From: an uncultured Clostridium sp.
GTDB lineage: Bacteria > Bacillota > Clostridia > Clostridiales > Clostridiaceae
Length of the DNA stretch: 64,000 nt
Direction: 5' to 3'
Assembly: GCF_900769625.1 (NCBI RefSeq)
Contig: NZ_CAAGHK010000087.1
Span: forward strand, 109,096 to 173,095
A program made the translations under genes and the position numbers. Of this stretch, positions 27,385-34,999 are shown one piece after another; positions within the stretch are counted from its first letter, which is position 1, and the number at the start of each line of letters is the position of its first letter. The notes below the pieces were generated by a model. The model ran no database searches. It worked only from the letters and a program-made list of their open reading frames with translations, and had not been told where the DNA came from.

Positions 27385-27392
27385 ATGTTTGT

Positions 27393-28037
27393 TTACCTCC
27401 TCTTAGTTACTGCTATTCCATCTCCCATTGGTATAACTGATGTAATTAAATTTTCATCCTGTGTAACTAAATCTAAATATGTTCTCATTCTTTTTACTAT
27501 TGTTATTTTTCTTCTCTTTACTAATTCCTGTGATGCAACCATCCCTCTGAAAAGAACATTATCTGCTACAATAACACCATCTTCCTGTAATAATCTTAAA
27601 CAGTGTGGTAAGAAGTGATTATAATGTCCTTTTCCAGCATCCATGAATATAAGATCAAATTTATCATCTAATCTTTCAAGCACTTCAAGACAGTCTCCCT
27701 CTTCTATCTTAATTTTATCCGTAAGATTGAATCTTTCTAAATTTACTTTAGCCAGTTCTATCATTCTTTCATCACGTTCAATTGTTACGATATCAGGTTC
27801 TGTTCCTGCACTTTCATACATAAGTATTGATGAAAATCCTACTGCTGTCCCAAGTTCAAGTATCTTTTTAGGTCTTTTCATGCTTGTCATAAACTCTAAA
27901 AATACACCTGCTTCAGGCTGAACTATAGGAACTCCGTTTTCCCTTGCAAAGTCTTCTATTTCTTTTAATGTTCCAGTTCTTTCAGGAATCAATCCTCTTA
28001 TATAGTCTTCCATATAATCATATGTAATTTTGCTCAA
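27393..28037 (-). CDS. trmR: tRNA 5-hydroxyuridine methyltransferase TrmR (O-methyltransferase family 3)
   Basis: A 214-residue SAM-dependent methyltransferase matching B. subtilis YrrM/TrmR, which converts ho5U34 to mo5U34. The SAM-binding motif LELGTAVGFSSILM, metal-ligand region FIFMDAGKGHY (LIFMDAGKG) and DNVLFRG are present. Start set at TTG 28037, because GGAGGAG lies a few bases upstream and the protein then begins SKITYDYMEDYIRGL like its relatives; the frame opens five codons earlier at another TTG within the ribosome binding site. It lies between mltG and the U32 gene. Confidence 0.87.
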   Translation of the reverse strand: MSKITYDYMEDYIRGLIPERTGTLKEIEDFARENGVPIVQPEAGVFLEFMTSMKRPKKILELGTAVGFSSILMYESAGTEPDIVTIERDERMIELAKVNLERFNLTDKIKIEEGDCLEVLERLDDKFDLIFMDAGKGHYNHFLPHCLRLLQEDGVIVADNVLFRGMVASQELVKRRKITIVKRMRTYLDLVTQDENLITSVIPMGDGIAVTKRR

Positions 28038-28054
28038 TTTTCTCTCCTCCAAAA

Positions 28055-29071
28055 CTAGTATCCTAATTCTTTCTTTTTAGTTAAAAAATCATCATAGCTG
28101 TCAGTAAAATAATGTGTTCCATCTTTCTGCAATATATAATATAAATAATCCGTCTTTGCTGGAAGCAGAGCCGCTTTAATACATTCAATTCCCGGACTTG
28201 CTATTGGTCCTAGAGGTAAGCCTGAATATTTATATGTATTATATGGAGAATCAACTTCAAGATGTTTGTTATATACTACGTCAACATGTTCTCCTAATGC
28301 ATATAGTACAGTTGCATCTAACTGAAGCTTCATTTCCTTATCAAGTCTATTATAAATTACAGATGATATCAATGGCCTATCAACATCTGCACTTGCTTCT
28401 TTTTCTATCATAGATGCAATAGTAATCAGCTTATCAATATCCCTATAATTTATTGTGATGCCAGTTTCACGTTCTATTTCATCAATGACTTTATCAAATC
28501 TTTCGAGCATTTTATCTATTATATTATTTGCACTTGTTCCCTTTTCTATTAAATATGTATCAGGATATAAAAACCCTTCTAAATTATATCTTCTTTTTTC
28601 ATTAACTTCAATAAAGTCGGGTAAATTATGATTTTTAACTGATTCTATAAACTCTTCTTTTCCACATAAGCCTTTATCTTCCATGAGCTGTGCTATTTCT
28701 TCTACAGAATAACCTTCAGGAACTGTTATTTTTACCATACTTACGTTATTTGAATCGTCTTGAAGATCCTTTAGAAGTTCATTAAGAGTGACATCACTAT
28801 TGATTTCATATATTCCTTCTTTTAAAGTAACAGGCTGTTTATCCATACTTAATTTAACCTTAATTAAAAGCTTATTATTTAATATTCCCTGTTCATCCAG
28901 TCTGTTTAAAACATCGTATAATCCATCACCATTTTTTACTTCAATTGATACCATTTTTTCATTAGTTTTTAAGGGTTTACTTATTACATTATTATACATA
29001 ATTATAAATCCTATCAAAAATACTGACAGACTAATTAATGCCACTCTTTTCATTTTTATATTTATTTTCAT
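28055..29071 (-). CDS. mltG: Endolytic murein transglycosylase MltG
   Basis: A 338-residue single-pass membrane enzyme (hydrophobic segment about 8-27) that cuts nascent glycan strands and helps set their length. It has a LysM-like N-domain and the YceG domain with the catalytic glutamate in ASMIEKEASADVDRPLISSV and the conserved YNTYKYSGLPLGPIASPG near the C-terminus (given here in pieces: YNTYKYSGLP, LGPIASPG). It heads the mltG-trmR-U32 gene string, the same order as yrrL-yrrM-yrrN/O in Bacillus. Confidence 0.94.
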   Translation of the reverse strand: MKINIKMKRVALISLSVFLIGFIIMYNNVISKPLKTNEKMVSIEVKNGDGLYDVLNRLDEQGILNNKLLIKVKLSMDKQPVTLKEGIYEINSDVTLNELLKDLQDDSNNVSMVKITVPEGYSVEEIAQLMEDKGLCGKEEFIESVKNHNLPDFIEVNEKRRYNLEGFLYPDTYLIEKGTSANNIIDKMLERFDKVIDEIERETGITINYRDIDKLITIASMIEKEASADVDRPLISSVIYNRLDKEMKLQLDATVLYALGEHVDVVYNKHLEVDSPYNTYKYSGLPLGPIASPGIECIKAALLPAKTDYLYYILQKDGTHYFTDSYDDFLTKKKELGY

Positions 29072-29092
29072 AAAAATTCTCCTATATGCAAT

Positions 29093-29123
29093 AAAGTAAA
29101 TAGCCTAAAAGACTATTTACTTT
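29093..29123 (-). terminator. Hairpin downstream of typA
   Basis: An 11-bp inverted repeat (AAAGTAAATAG pairing with CTATTTACTTT, 9-nt loop) between typA and mltG. The U-tract after it is weak, so partial read-through into mltG is possible. Confidence 0.55.
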
Positions 29124-29162
29124 AATTATAGTTATTAAATTATATATTTGAAATCAAAAAAA

Positions 29163-30989
29163 TTACTTTTTGCTTCTGCTGATCATTCTTCTTCTTTCAG
29201 CAGGATCTAAAACTCTTTTTCTCATTCTTATATTTTCTGGTGTAACTTCAACTAATTCATCAGAATTTATGAAGTCTAAGCATTGTTCTAATGTCATTTC
29301 TAGTGGTGGAGTTAGTTTTAATGCTTCATCAGCACCAGATGATCTTGTATTGGTAAGTTTCTTACCTTTGCAGACATTTATATCTATATCTTCTGCTCTT
29401 GAACATACACCAACAACCATTCCTGTATAAACTGGTACACCAGCTCCTATAAATAATTGTCCTTTATCTTGAGCATTATATAATCCGTAAGTTATTGAAT
29501 CACCTGATTCAAATGCAACTATTGAACCTCTGTTTCTTGTTGGGATTTCACCTTTATATGGTTCATATCCTTCAAATACGTGGTTCATGATTCCGTTACC
29601 CTTAGTATCAGTCATAAATTCATTTCTGAATCCTATAAGACCTCTTGCAGGAATCTTGAATTCTAATCTTGTATATCCGTTAACTGCTGATGTCATATTA
29701 ACCATTTCAGCTTTTCTTGGCCCAAGCTTCTCCATAACAGGCCCCATAAATTCTTCTGGAACGTCTATTGTTAAGTATTCGATTGGCTCTAATTTATGAC
29801 CATTTTCTTCTTTGAATATAACACTTGCTTTTGAAACTTGGAATTCATATCCTTCTCTTCTCATTGTTTCGATTAATACTGAAAGATGAAGTTCTCCTCT
29901 TCCTGAAACTTCAAAACAATCTGGAGTTATTTCTTTAACTCTTAAACTTACGTTTGTTTCAAGTTCTTTCATTAATCTATCTCTTAAATGTCTTGATGTT
30001 ACGAATTCTCCTTCTTTACCTGCAAATGGTGAATCATTAACCATAAAGTTCATGTTAAGAGTTGGTTCATCAATATGTACAAATGGTAATGCTTCTGGAG
30101 CACTTGAATCTGCAATTGTTTCACCTATATTAGCATCAAGAACACCACTTACTGCTACTATATCTCCCATTCCTGCTTCTTCAACTTCTACTCTCTTTAA
30201 TCCATCATAAGTAAATACTGCAGTAATTTTGTAGTTTGCTGTACTTCCATCATTTCTTACTAAAGAAACACTTTGATTTCTCTTAACTTTACCTCTGTGA
30301 ATCTTACCTATAGCAATTTTTCCAACGAATGCATTTGTATCTAAAGTAGTTACTAGCATTTGGAATGGCTCATCCATATATCCTTCTGGTGGTGCAACAT
30401 GCTTTAAAATTGTTTCAAATATAGGAGTCATATCTGTATTTGTATCTTCAACATTATATCTTGCAAATCCTTCTCTAGCTGAAGCATAAACTATTGGGAA
30501 GTCTAATTGTTCATCATTAGCTCCAAGTTCAACGAATAAGTCGAATACTTCATCGATTACTTCAGCTGGTCTTGCATCAGGTTTATCTATCTTATTGATT
30601 ATAACGATTGGTCTTAATCCTAATTCTAATGATTTCTTAAGAACGAATTTAGTCTGTGGCATTGGACCTTCATAAGAGTCAACTACTAGTAAAACCGAGT
30701 CAACCATCTTAAGTACACGTTCAACTTCTCCACCGAAATCAGCATGTCCTGGAGTATCAACTATGTTTATTTTAACTCCATCGTGTATTACTGCTGTATT
30801 CTTTGACAGGATTGTAATTCCTCTTTCTTTTTCTAAATCATTAGAGTCCATTACTCTTTCTTGAACTTTTTCATTGCTTCTGAAAATATTACTCTGCTTT
30901 AATAATGCATCAACTAATGTAGTCTTACCATGGTCAACGTGAGCTATGATAGCAATATTTCTAATATCTTCTCTTTTCATTAATTCCAT
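29163..30989 (-). CDS. typA: Translational GTPase TypA/BipA
   Basis: A 608-residue ribosome-binding GTPase related to EF-G that supports 50S assembly and growth under stress, including cold. G1 AHVDHGKTT is at residues 16-24, the switch DTPGHADFGGEV, NKIDKPDARP and SAREG are the other G motifs, followed by EF-G-like domains and the BipA-specific C-terminal domain. ATG 30989 follows GGAGGAATTAAA. The probable promoter is about 290 bp upstream (31276-31304), leaving a long leader with repeats and hairpins. Confidence 0.97.
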   Translation of the reverse strand: MELMKREDIRNIAIIAHVDHGKTTLVDALLKQSNIFRSNEKVQERVMDSNDLEKERGITILSKNTAVIHDGVKINIVDTPGHADFGGEVERVLKMVDSVLLVVDSYEGPMPQTKFVLKKSLELGLRPIVIINKIDKPDARPAEVIDEVFDLFVELGANDEQLDFPIVYASAREGFARYNVEDTNTDMTPIFETILKHVAPPEGYMDEPFQMLVTTLDTNAFVGKIAIGKIHRGKVKRNQSVSLVRNDGSTANYKITAVFTYDGLKRVEVEEAGMGDIVAVSGVLDANIGETIADSSAPEALPFVHIDEPTLNMNFMVNDSPFAGKEGEFVTSRHLRDRLMKELETNVSLRVKEITPDCFEVSGRGELHLSVLIETMRREGYEFQVSKASVIFKEENGHKLEPIEYLTIDVPEEFMGPVMEKLGPRKAEMVNMTSAVNGYTRLEFKIPARGLIGFRNEFMTDTKGNGIMNHVFEGYEPYKGEIPTRNRGSIVAFESGDSITYGLYNAQDKGQLFIGAGVPVYTGMVVGVCSRAEDIDINVCKGKKLTNTRSSGADEALKLTPPLEMTLEQCLDFINSDELVEVTPENIRMRKRVLDPAERRRMISRSKK

Positions 30990-31116
30990 TTTAATTCCTC
31001 CAAACAGTACTTATACTGTGAATTTTCTATCTATTAGTTTATATCTATACTCATTCATAAACAAGTAAAAATAAAAGTATATCTTGTAAATAAGTTCTTA
31101 AAAAACTTATAATTTA

Positions 31117-31167
31117 ACATCCATACAAATATCTTAATAATTGAACATTCATACAAATATCTTAATA
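31117..31167. repeat. Two tandem 23-bp direct repeats in the typA leader
   Basis: Two copies of ACATYCATACAAATATCTT plus AATA (31117-31139 and 31145-31167) differ at a single position and are spaced by a 28-bp period. They lie in the gene-free stretch 31006-31337 between rnj and typA, inside the predicted typA leader. Confidence 0.75.
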
Positions 31168-31231
31168 TATAAACATAAATAATCCTGTTATTATGCAAAT
31201 GTAAACCTATAATTGTTTTTTTCCAAAAGAA

Positions 31232-31256
31232 AATTGGATACACAAAGTACCCAATT
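31232..31256 (-). terminator. Terminator or attenuator hairpin between rnj and typA
   Basis: AATTGG pairs with CCAATT (31256-31251 with 31237-31232 on the minus strand) around a 13-nt loop, followed by TTTTCTTTT. It lies 82 bp after rnj but also about 12 bp downstream of the predicted typA transcription start, so it may end rnj transcripts, attenuate typA, or both. Confidence 0.45.
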
Positions 31257-31275
31257 CCCTACGTAACTATATTAA

Positions 31276-31304
31276 ATAATACTCTTTTCATCATAAAAAG
31301 TCAA
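31276..31304 (-). promoter_or_regulatory. Probable typA promoter
   Basis: TTGACT (31304-31299) and TATTAT (31281-31276) with a 17-bp spacer form a sigmaA-type promoter on the minus strand. The start of transcription would be near 31269, giving a leader of about 280 nt before typA. Confidence 0.6.
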
Positions 31305-31337
31305 GCATATTCAAATTAATGCCATTATAATTTATAA

Positions 31338-33005
31338 TTAAAATTCCATTATTATTGGTAATATCATTGGCTTTCTCTTAGTCTTTTCATAAAGGAATTC
31401 TCTAAGTTCATCCCTCATCTTAGACTTAAGTGTTGCCCAGTCAGTTATCTGTCTTTCTTCACAGTCTTTTAAAACATTTCTCACAATTTCTCTCGCTTCA
31501 TCCATAAGTCCTTCAGATTCTCTTACATAAACGAATCCTCTAGATATTATATCTGGTCCTGATACAACTTTTCCAGTCTGTTTTTCTATTGTAACAACAA
31601 CTGTAAGTATACCATCTTGAGATAAATGTTTTCTATCCCTTAAGACTATGTTTCCAACATCTCCCACACCTAGTCCATCAACAAAGACTTGACCCGAAGT
31701 TACACTGCCATTTTTCTTAATGTAATTACGAGTCACTTCGATTACATCACCATTTTCACATACAACTAAATTCTTTTCTGGAAGCCCAAGCTCCATAGCT
31801 AATTCACCATGTTTCTTAAGATGTCTGTATTCTCCATGCACTGGAATAAAGAATCTAGGTTTTACTAAAGCATGCATAAGTTTTAACTCTTCCTGGCAGG
31901 CATGACCAGAAACATGAATCTTTTCAATTGAATCATATATCACTTCTGCACCTTTTTTAAATAACTGATTTATAACTTTTGAAACAAATTTTTCATTGCC
32001 AGGAATTGGTGTTGCTGAAATTATAACAGTATCTCCAGGAACTACAGTAATTTTTCTATGTTCTGAAGCTGCCATTCTTGCAAGTGCTGACATTGGTTCT
32101 CCCTGACTTCCAGTTGTGATGATAACCATTTTGTCATTGGGATACTTACCTATTTGATCAATAGGTACTAATACATCATTTTCAGCTTCCAGGTATCCTA
32201 ACTCAATAGCTACCTGTACAATATTTTCCATACTTCTTCCCGACACAGAAACTTTTTTATCAAATTTTTGTGCAGAAGAAATTATCTGCTGAATTCTATG
32301 AACATTAGATGCAAAAGTTGCTACAATAATTCTTCCACTAGCCTTTGCAAATAATCTGTCAAATGTTTCTCCAACAACCTTTTCTGTCATAGTATATCCT
32401 GGTCTTTCAACATTAGTTGAATCTGCCATCATAACTAAGACACCTTTTCTTCCTATTTCAGCCAATCGTGCAAAATCCATCATTTCTCCATCTATAGGAG
32501 TATAATCAATCTTAAAATCTCCTGTATGAAGTACCACACCAAGAGGAGTATGAATTGCTATTGCTACTGAATCAGCTATTGAGTGGTTAGTTTTAATAAA
32601 TTCAACAGACACACTGTCTAATTTTATTATATCCTTAGGCTTCACTCTTACTAATTCTGTTGAACCTAATAAACCGTGCTCTTTAAGTTTTGTTTCAACT
32701 ATTCCAAGAGTAAGCTTTGTACCATATACTGGAACATTTAATTGCTTTAATACATAAGGCAATGCTCCTATATGGTCCTCATGTCCATGAGTTAAAAATA
32801 TTCCTTTTATTTTTTCCGAATTCTTAAGAAGATATGAAATATCAGGTATTACTATATCTATTCCAAACATATCGTCATCAGGAAACTTCAAACCACAGTC
32901 TATGATTACTATATCTTCTTTATATTCTATAGCTGTGATGTTTTTCCCAATTTCATTTATACCGCCAAGAGGAATTATCTTAATCTTCGCTCTTTCATTT
33001 TTCAT
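31338..33005 (-). CDS. rnj: Ribonuclease J
   Basis: A 555-residue metallo-beta-lactamase-fold RNase with 5'-3' exo- and endonuclease activity, central to mRNA decay and RNA maturation in Firmicutes. The zinc motif HGHEDH is at residues 73-78, with further ligands in HTGDFKIDYTP and the beta-CASP region motifs (TGSQGEPMSAL, HVSGHA). A single RNase J is seen here; Bacillus carries two. It follows fur by 63 bp. GGAGGGGAAAT precedes the ATG. Confidence 0.96.
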   Translation of the reverse strand: MKNERAKIKIIPLGGINEIGKNITAIEYKEDIVIIDCGLKFPDDDMFGIDIVIPDISYLLKNSEKIKGIFLTHGHEDHIGALPYVLKQLNVPVYGTKLTLGIVETKLKEHGLLGSTELVRVKPKDIIKLDSVSVEFIKTNHSIADSVAIAIHTPLGVVLHTGDFKIDYTPIDGEMMDFARLAEIGRKGVLVMMADSTNVERPGYTMTEKVVGETFDRLFAKASGRIIVATFASNVHRIQQIISSAQKFDKKVSVSGRSMENIVQVAIELGYLEAENDVLVPIDQIGKYPNDKMVIITTGSQGEPMSALARMAASEHRKITVVPGDTVIISATPIPGNEKFVSKVINQLFKKGAEVIYDSIEKIHVSGHACQEELKLMHALVKPRFFIPVHGEYRHLKKHGELAMELGLPEKNLVVCENGDVIEVTRNYIKKNGSVTSGQVFVDGLGVGDVGNIVLRDRKHLSQDGILTVVVTIEKQTGKVVSGPDIISRGFVYVRESEGLMDEAREIVRNVLKDCEERQITDWATLKSKMRDELREFLYEKTKRKPMILPIIMEF

Positions 33006-33068
33006 ATTTCCCCTCCTTTTTCTCTATTTTATTTATAAACAAAGGTTCCTTTTCTTATAAAAGTCCTT

Positions 33069-33533
33069 TTATTCATCATGTTTTTTATTCTGACACTCTT
33101 CACATATTCCATAAAATTTAACACTGTGATCTAATATCTTGAATTTGTAGTTGTTTTCTATATTACTTTCAAGTTCTTCTAATAGATCATCTTGGACTTC
33201 CATAACCTTATGGCATATATTACAAATTAAATGATGATGTCTGTGAGTTTCATCAGAATGCACAATTTCATATCTGCTGCATCCATCATTTAAATCAAGT
33301 CTGGATATAACATTTAATTCTTCAAGAAGGAGAATAGTTCTATAAACTGTTGCCAGACCTATTTCTGGACAATCTCTTTTTACTTCATCATATATTTCTT
33401 CTGCTGTTAAATGTTTACCTTCATTTTTTATTATTGTGTCAACAATTGATCTTCTCTGCGGAGTTAATTTATAACCCTTTTTCTTAAGATCTTCTTTTAA
33501 GGCATTTATATCAATTAAATCTGATTCCTGCAT
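33069..33533 (-). CDS. Fur-family metalloregulator
   Basis: A 154-residue repressor with an N-terminal winged helix (TPQRRSIVDTI, LATVYRTILLL) and C-terminal dimerisation domain. The HRHHHLICNICHKV segment supplies histidine and cysteine ligands, and CNIC and CEEC form the structural zinc site. Sequence alone does not decide between Fur (iron) and PerR (peroxide); the location in the ruvX-DUF1292-fur-rnj cluster is shared with a clostridial Fur paralogue. GAGGTG lies 11 bases before the ATG. Confidence 0.88.
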   Translation of the reverse strand: MQESDLIDINALKEDLKKKGYKLTPQRRSIVDTIIKNEGKHLTAEEIYDEVKRDCPEIGLATVYRTILLLEELNVISRLDLNDGCSRYEIVHSDETHRHHHLICNICHKVMEVQDDLLEELESNIENNYKFKILDHSVKFYGICEECQNKKHDE

Positions 33534-33598
33534 TGTAACTGTAACACCTCACTTTCTCATTTTAAACAGATTTCATAGAATAATTAATGTTAATTTAA

Positions 33599-33877
33599 TT
33601 ATTCTTCAAATAATCCATCTTCATCCATTAAAGTATTATAAGTTTCTAAAACCATTTCAAATTCATCATCATCATCTTCTAAAGCTAAGAAGATTTCACT
33701 TCCATCTTCTTCTTTAAATATTTTAAATGCATACGCTTCATCAGTATCTTCAAAAGCAGGTGTTGCAATTACATATTGTCCTTTTAATTTTTCAATTTCG
33801 AAGTATATAATAACCTCAAATTTCACATCATTTCCATTTTCATCTGGTATATATACGTATTTTGCGTCTTTATCCAT
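33599..33877 (-). CDS. DUF1292 (YrzB-like) protein
   Basis: A 92-residue very acidic protein with the DUF1292 pattern: beta-strand-rich with DENGNDVKFEVI near the N-terminus, EVYAFKI-like AYAFKIFKEEDG, and a C-terminal stretch of D/E (ALEDDDDEFEMVLETY). Function is unknown. In many Firmicutes it is encoded with ireB and ruvX, as here. No catalytic motif is visible. About 250 bp of AT-rich sequence separates it from ruvX. Confidence 0.85.
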   Translation of the reverse strand: MDKDAKYVYIPDENGNDVKFEVIIYFEIEKLKGQYVIATPAFEDTDEAYAFKIFKEEDGSEIFLALEDDDDEFEMVLETYNTLMDEDGLFEE

Positions 33878-34131
33878 AACTATTTTCCTTTCTTCCTCTA
33901 ACTTATATATTAATTCTCTTCACAACTTTCATCAAGATATTATTTCCAAATTTAATTTAAAAATCTATTTATTTTCTTAATACTTATAAAAAAATTGTAT
34001 TTATATATCTCTATATGTTCTAATAAATAGCTTATATAGTAATTAAAAAATCCTCTAATTATTTTCACCAAAATTGTTAATTATCCAATGTGAATTGTTA
34101 ATTGGAATATATATAATAATATATTGTAAAA

Positions 34132-34554
34132 TTACATCTGTCTAGATATCATATCAAGATATCCTTGTAATATGTAAGTTGATGCTACTTTATCAACTAT
34201 TTTTTTGCGCTTGCTTCTTGATAAGTCAGCTTCAAGCATAGCTTTGTGTGCTGCTACTGTTGTTAAGCGTTCATCCCAGAACTTAACTTCTATTTTAAAT
34301 TCTTCTTCTAAAAGCTTTCCGAATGCCATTGCTAGTTCACCTGATGGACCTATTGTTCCATTCATATTTTTTGGCAGTCCGATAACTATAGTTTCTACTT
34401 TATAGTCATCACATATTCTTCTTAAATCTTCTATATCTTTTTCTTTATTACTTCTTCTTATTGTTGTAAGACCTTGAGCTGTAAAACCTAATGGATCACT
34501 TATTGCAACCCCAATCGTTTTCTGTCCCAAGTCCAAACCAAGTATTCTTTTCAA
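34132..34554 (-). CDS. ruvX: Holliday junction resolvase-like RuvX/YqgF (pre-16S rRNA nuclease)
   Basis: A 140-residue RNase H-fold nuclease; YqgF matures the 16S rRNA 5' end, and the name putative Holliday junction resolvase is historical. Motifs are RILGLDLGQKTIGVAISDPLG, the first catalytic aspartate in GLDLG, and the C-terminal DERLTT and DKVASTYILQ. TTG 34554 is taken as start: AAGAGGTG lies 6 bases upstream. The frame stays open 15 more codons to an ATG, but that ATG lies inside the terminator hairpin of ireB, so the longer form is unlikely. Confidence 0.9.
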   Translation of the reverse strand: MKRILGLDLGQKTIGVAISDPLGFTAQGLTTIRRSNKEKDIEDLRRICDDYKVETIVIGLPKNMNGTIGPSGELAMAFGKLLEEEFKIEVKFWDERLTTVAAHKAMLEADLSRSKRKKIVDKVASTYILQGYLDMISRQM

Positions 34555-34567
34555 ATCTGCACCTCTT

Positions 34568-34603
34568 AAAAAATAAGAGTGCCCGTATTTAACGGGCACT
34601 CTT
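34568..34603 (-). terminator. Strong terminator between ireB and ruvX
   Basis: A perfect 12-bp hairpin (34592-34603 with 34575-34586, loop of 5) with stem AAGAGTGCCCGT, beginning one base after the ireB stop and followed by a U-rich TTATTTTTT. It would end most alaS-ireB transcripts. Confidence 0.85.
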
Positions 34604-34861
34604 CTACTTTATCTCTAAATAAGATTTTATTACTTCTTCTAGTATGTCATCTCTTTCGAGTTTTCTTACTAAAGCCCTTGCTCCGTTGTAATTAGTGATG
34701 TAAGTAGGGTCTCCTGAAATCAAATATCCAACTAATTGATTTATAGGATTATATCCTTTTTCCTGTAATGAATTATAAACCTCTGATAATATAGACTTTG
34801 TAAGAGCTTCTTTATTCTTACTTAAATCAAACTGCATTGTTGCTTCAATATTATTACTCAT
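34604..34861 (-). CDS. ireB: IreB-family regulatory phosphoprotein
   Basis: An 85-residue UPF0297 protein. The Enterococcus homologue IreB is a small phosphoprotein substrate of the Ser/Thr kinase IreK/PrkC involved in cephalosporin tolerance; threonines near the N-terminus (EATMQF) fit the phosphorylation region. The conserved GYNPINQLVGYLISGDPTYI is complete. It follows alaS by 138 bp. The ribosome binding site is unusual: TAAGGGGGTGA lies 22 bases upstream of ATG, with a GCTGC/GCAGC hairpin in between (see 34859-34893). Confidence 0.9.
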   Translation of the reverse strand: MSNNIEATMQFDLSKNKEALTKSILSEVYNSLQEKGYNPINQLVGYLISGDPTYITNYNGARALVRKLERDDILEEVIKSYLEIK

Positions 34862-34893
34862 AACGCGCTGCTAAACTGCAGCTCACCCCCTTA
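34859..34893 (-). promoter_or_regulatory. Shine-Dalgarno sequence separated from ireB start by a hairpin
   Basis: On the minus strand an 11-base TAAGGGGGTGA complementary to the 16S tail (one G-U pair) ends at 34883. A 5-bp GCTGC/GCAGC hairpin with a 6-nt loop occupies 34882-34867, then GCGTT and the ATG at 34861. Linear spacing is too long (22 bases), but removing the folded hairpin leaves about 6 bases. The arrangement is visible; its function is inferred. Confidence 0.6.
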
Positions 34894-34999
34894 CGTATAT
34901 TCTAAGGAAACCATATCCATTATTTATTATTAACCTTGTAATAAAATTTATACACTGAATCTTTACTTAGATTATACTCTAATTTGAATAAAAAGTATA

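Noticed and set aside
31117..31167. CRISPR-like array
   Set aside because: Only two repeats with a 5-bp gap and no variable spacers of CRISPR length; no cas genes.
31055..31243. 62-residue minus-strand frame in the typA leader
   Set aside because: Spans the direct repeats and stem-loops, no ribosome binding site, biased F/I/Y/L composition; read as leader RNA instead.
34555..34599. Longer N-terminus of RuvX starting at ATG 34599
   Set aside because: The start lies inside the terminator stem; homologues begin at KRILGLDLG, and the TTG at 34554 has a better ribosome binding site.
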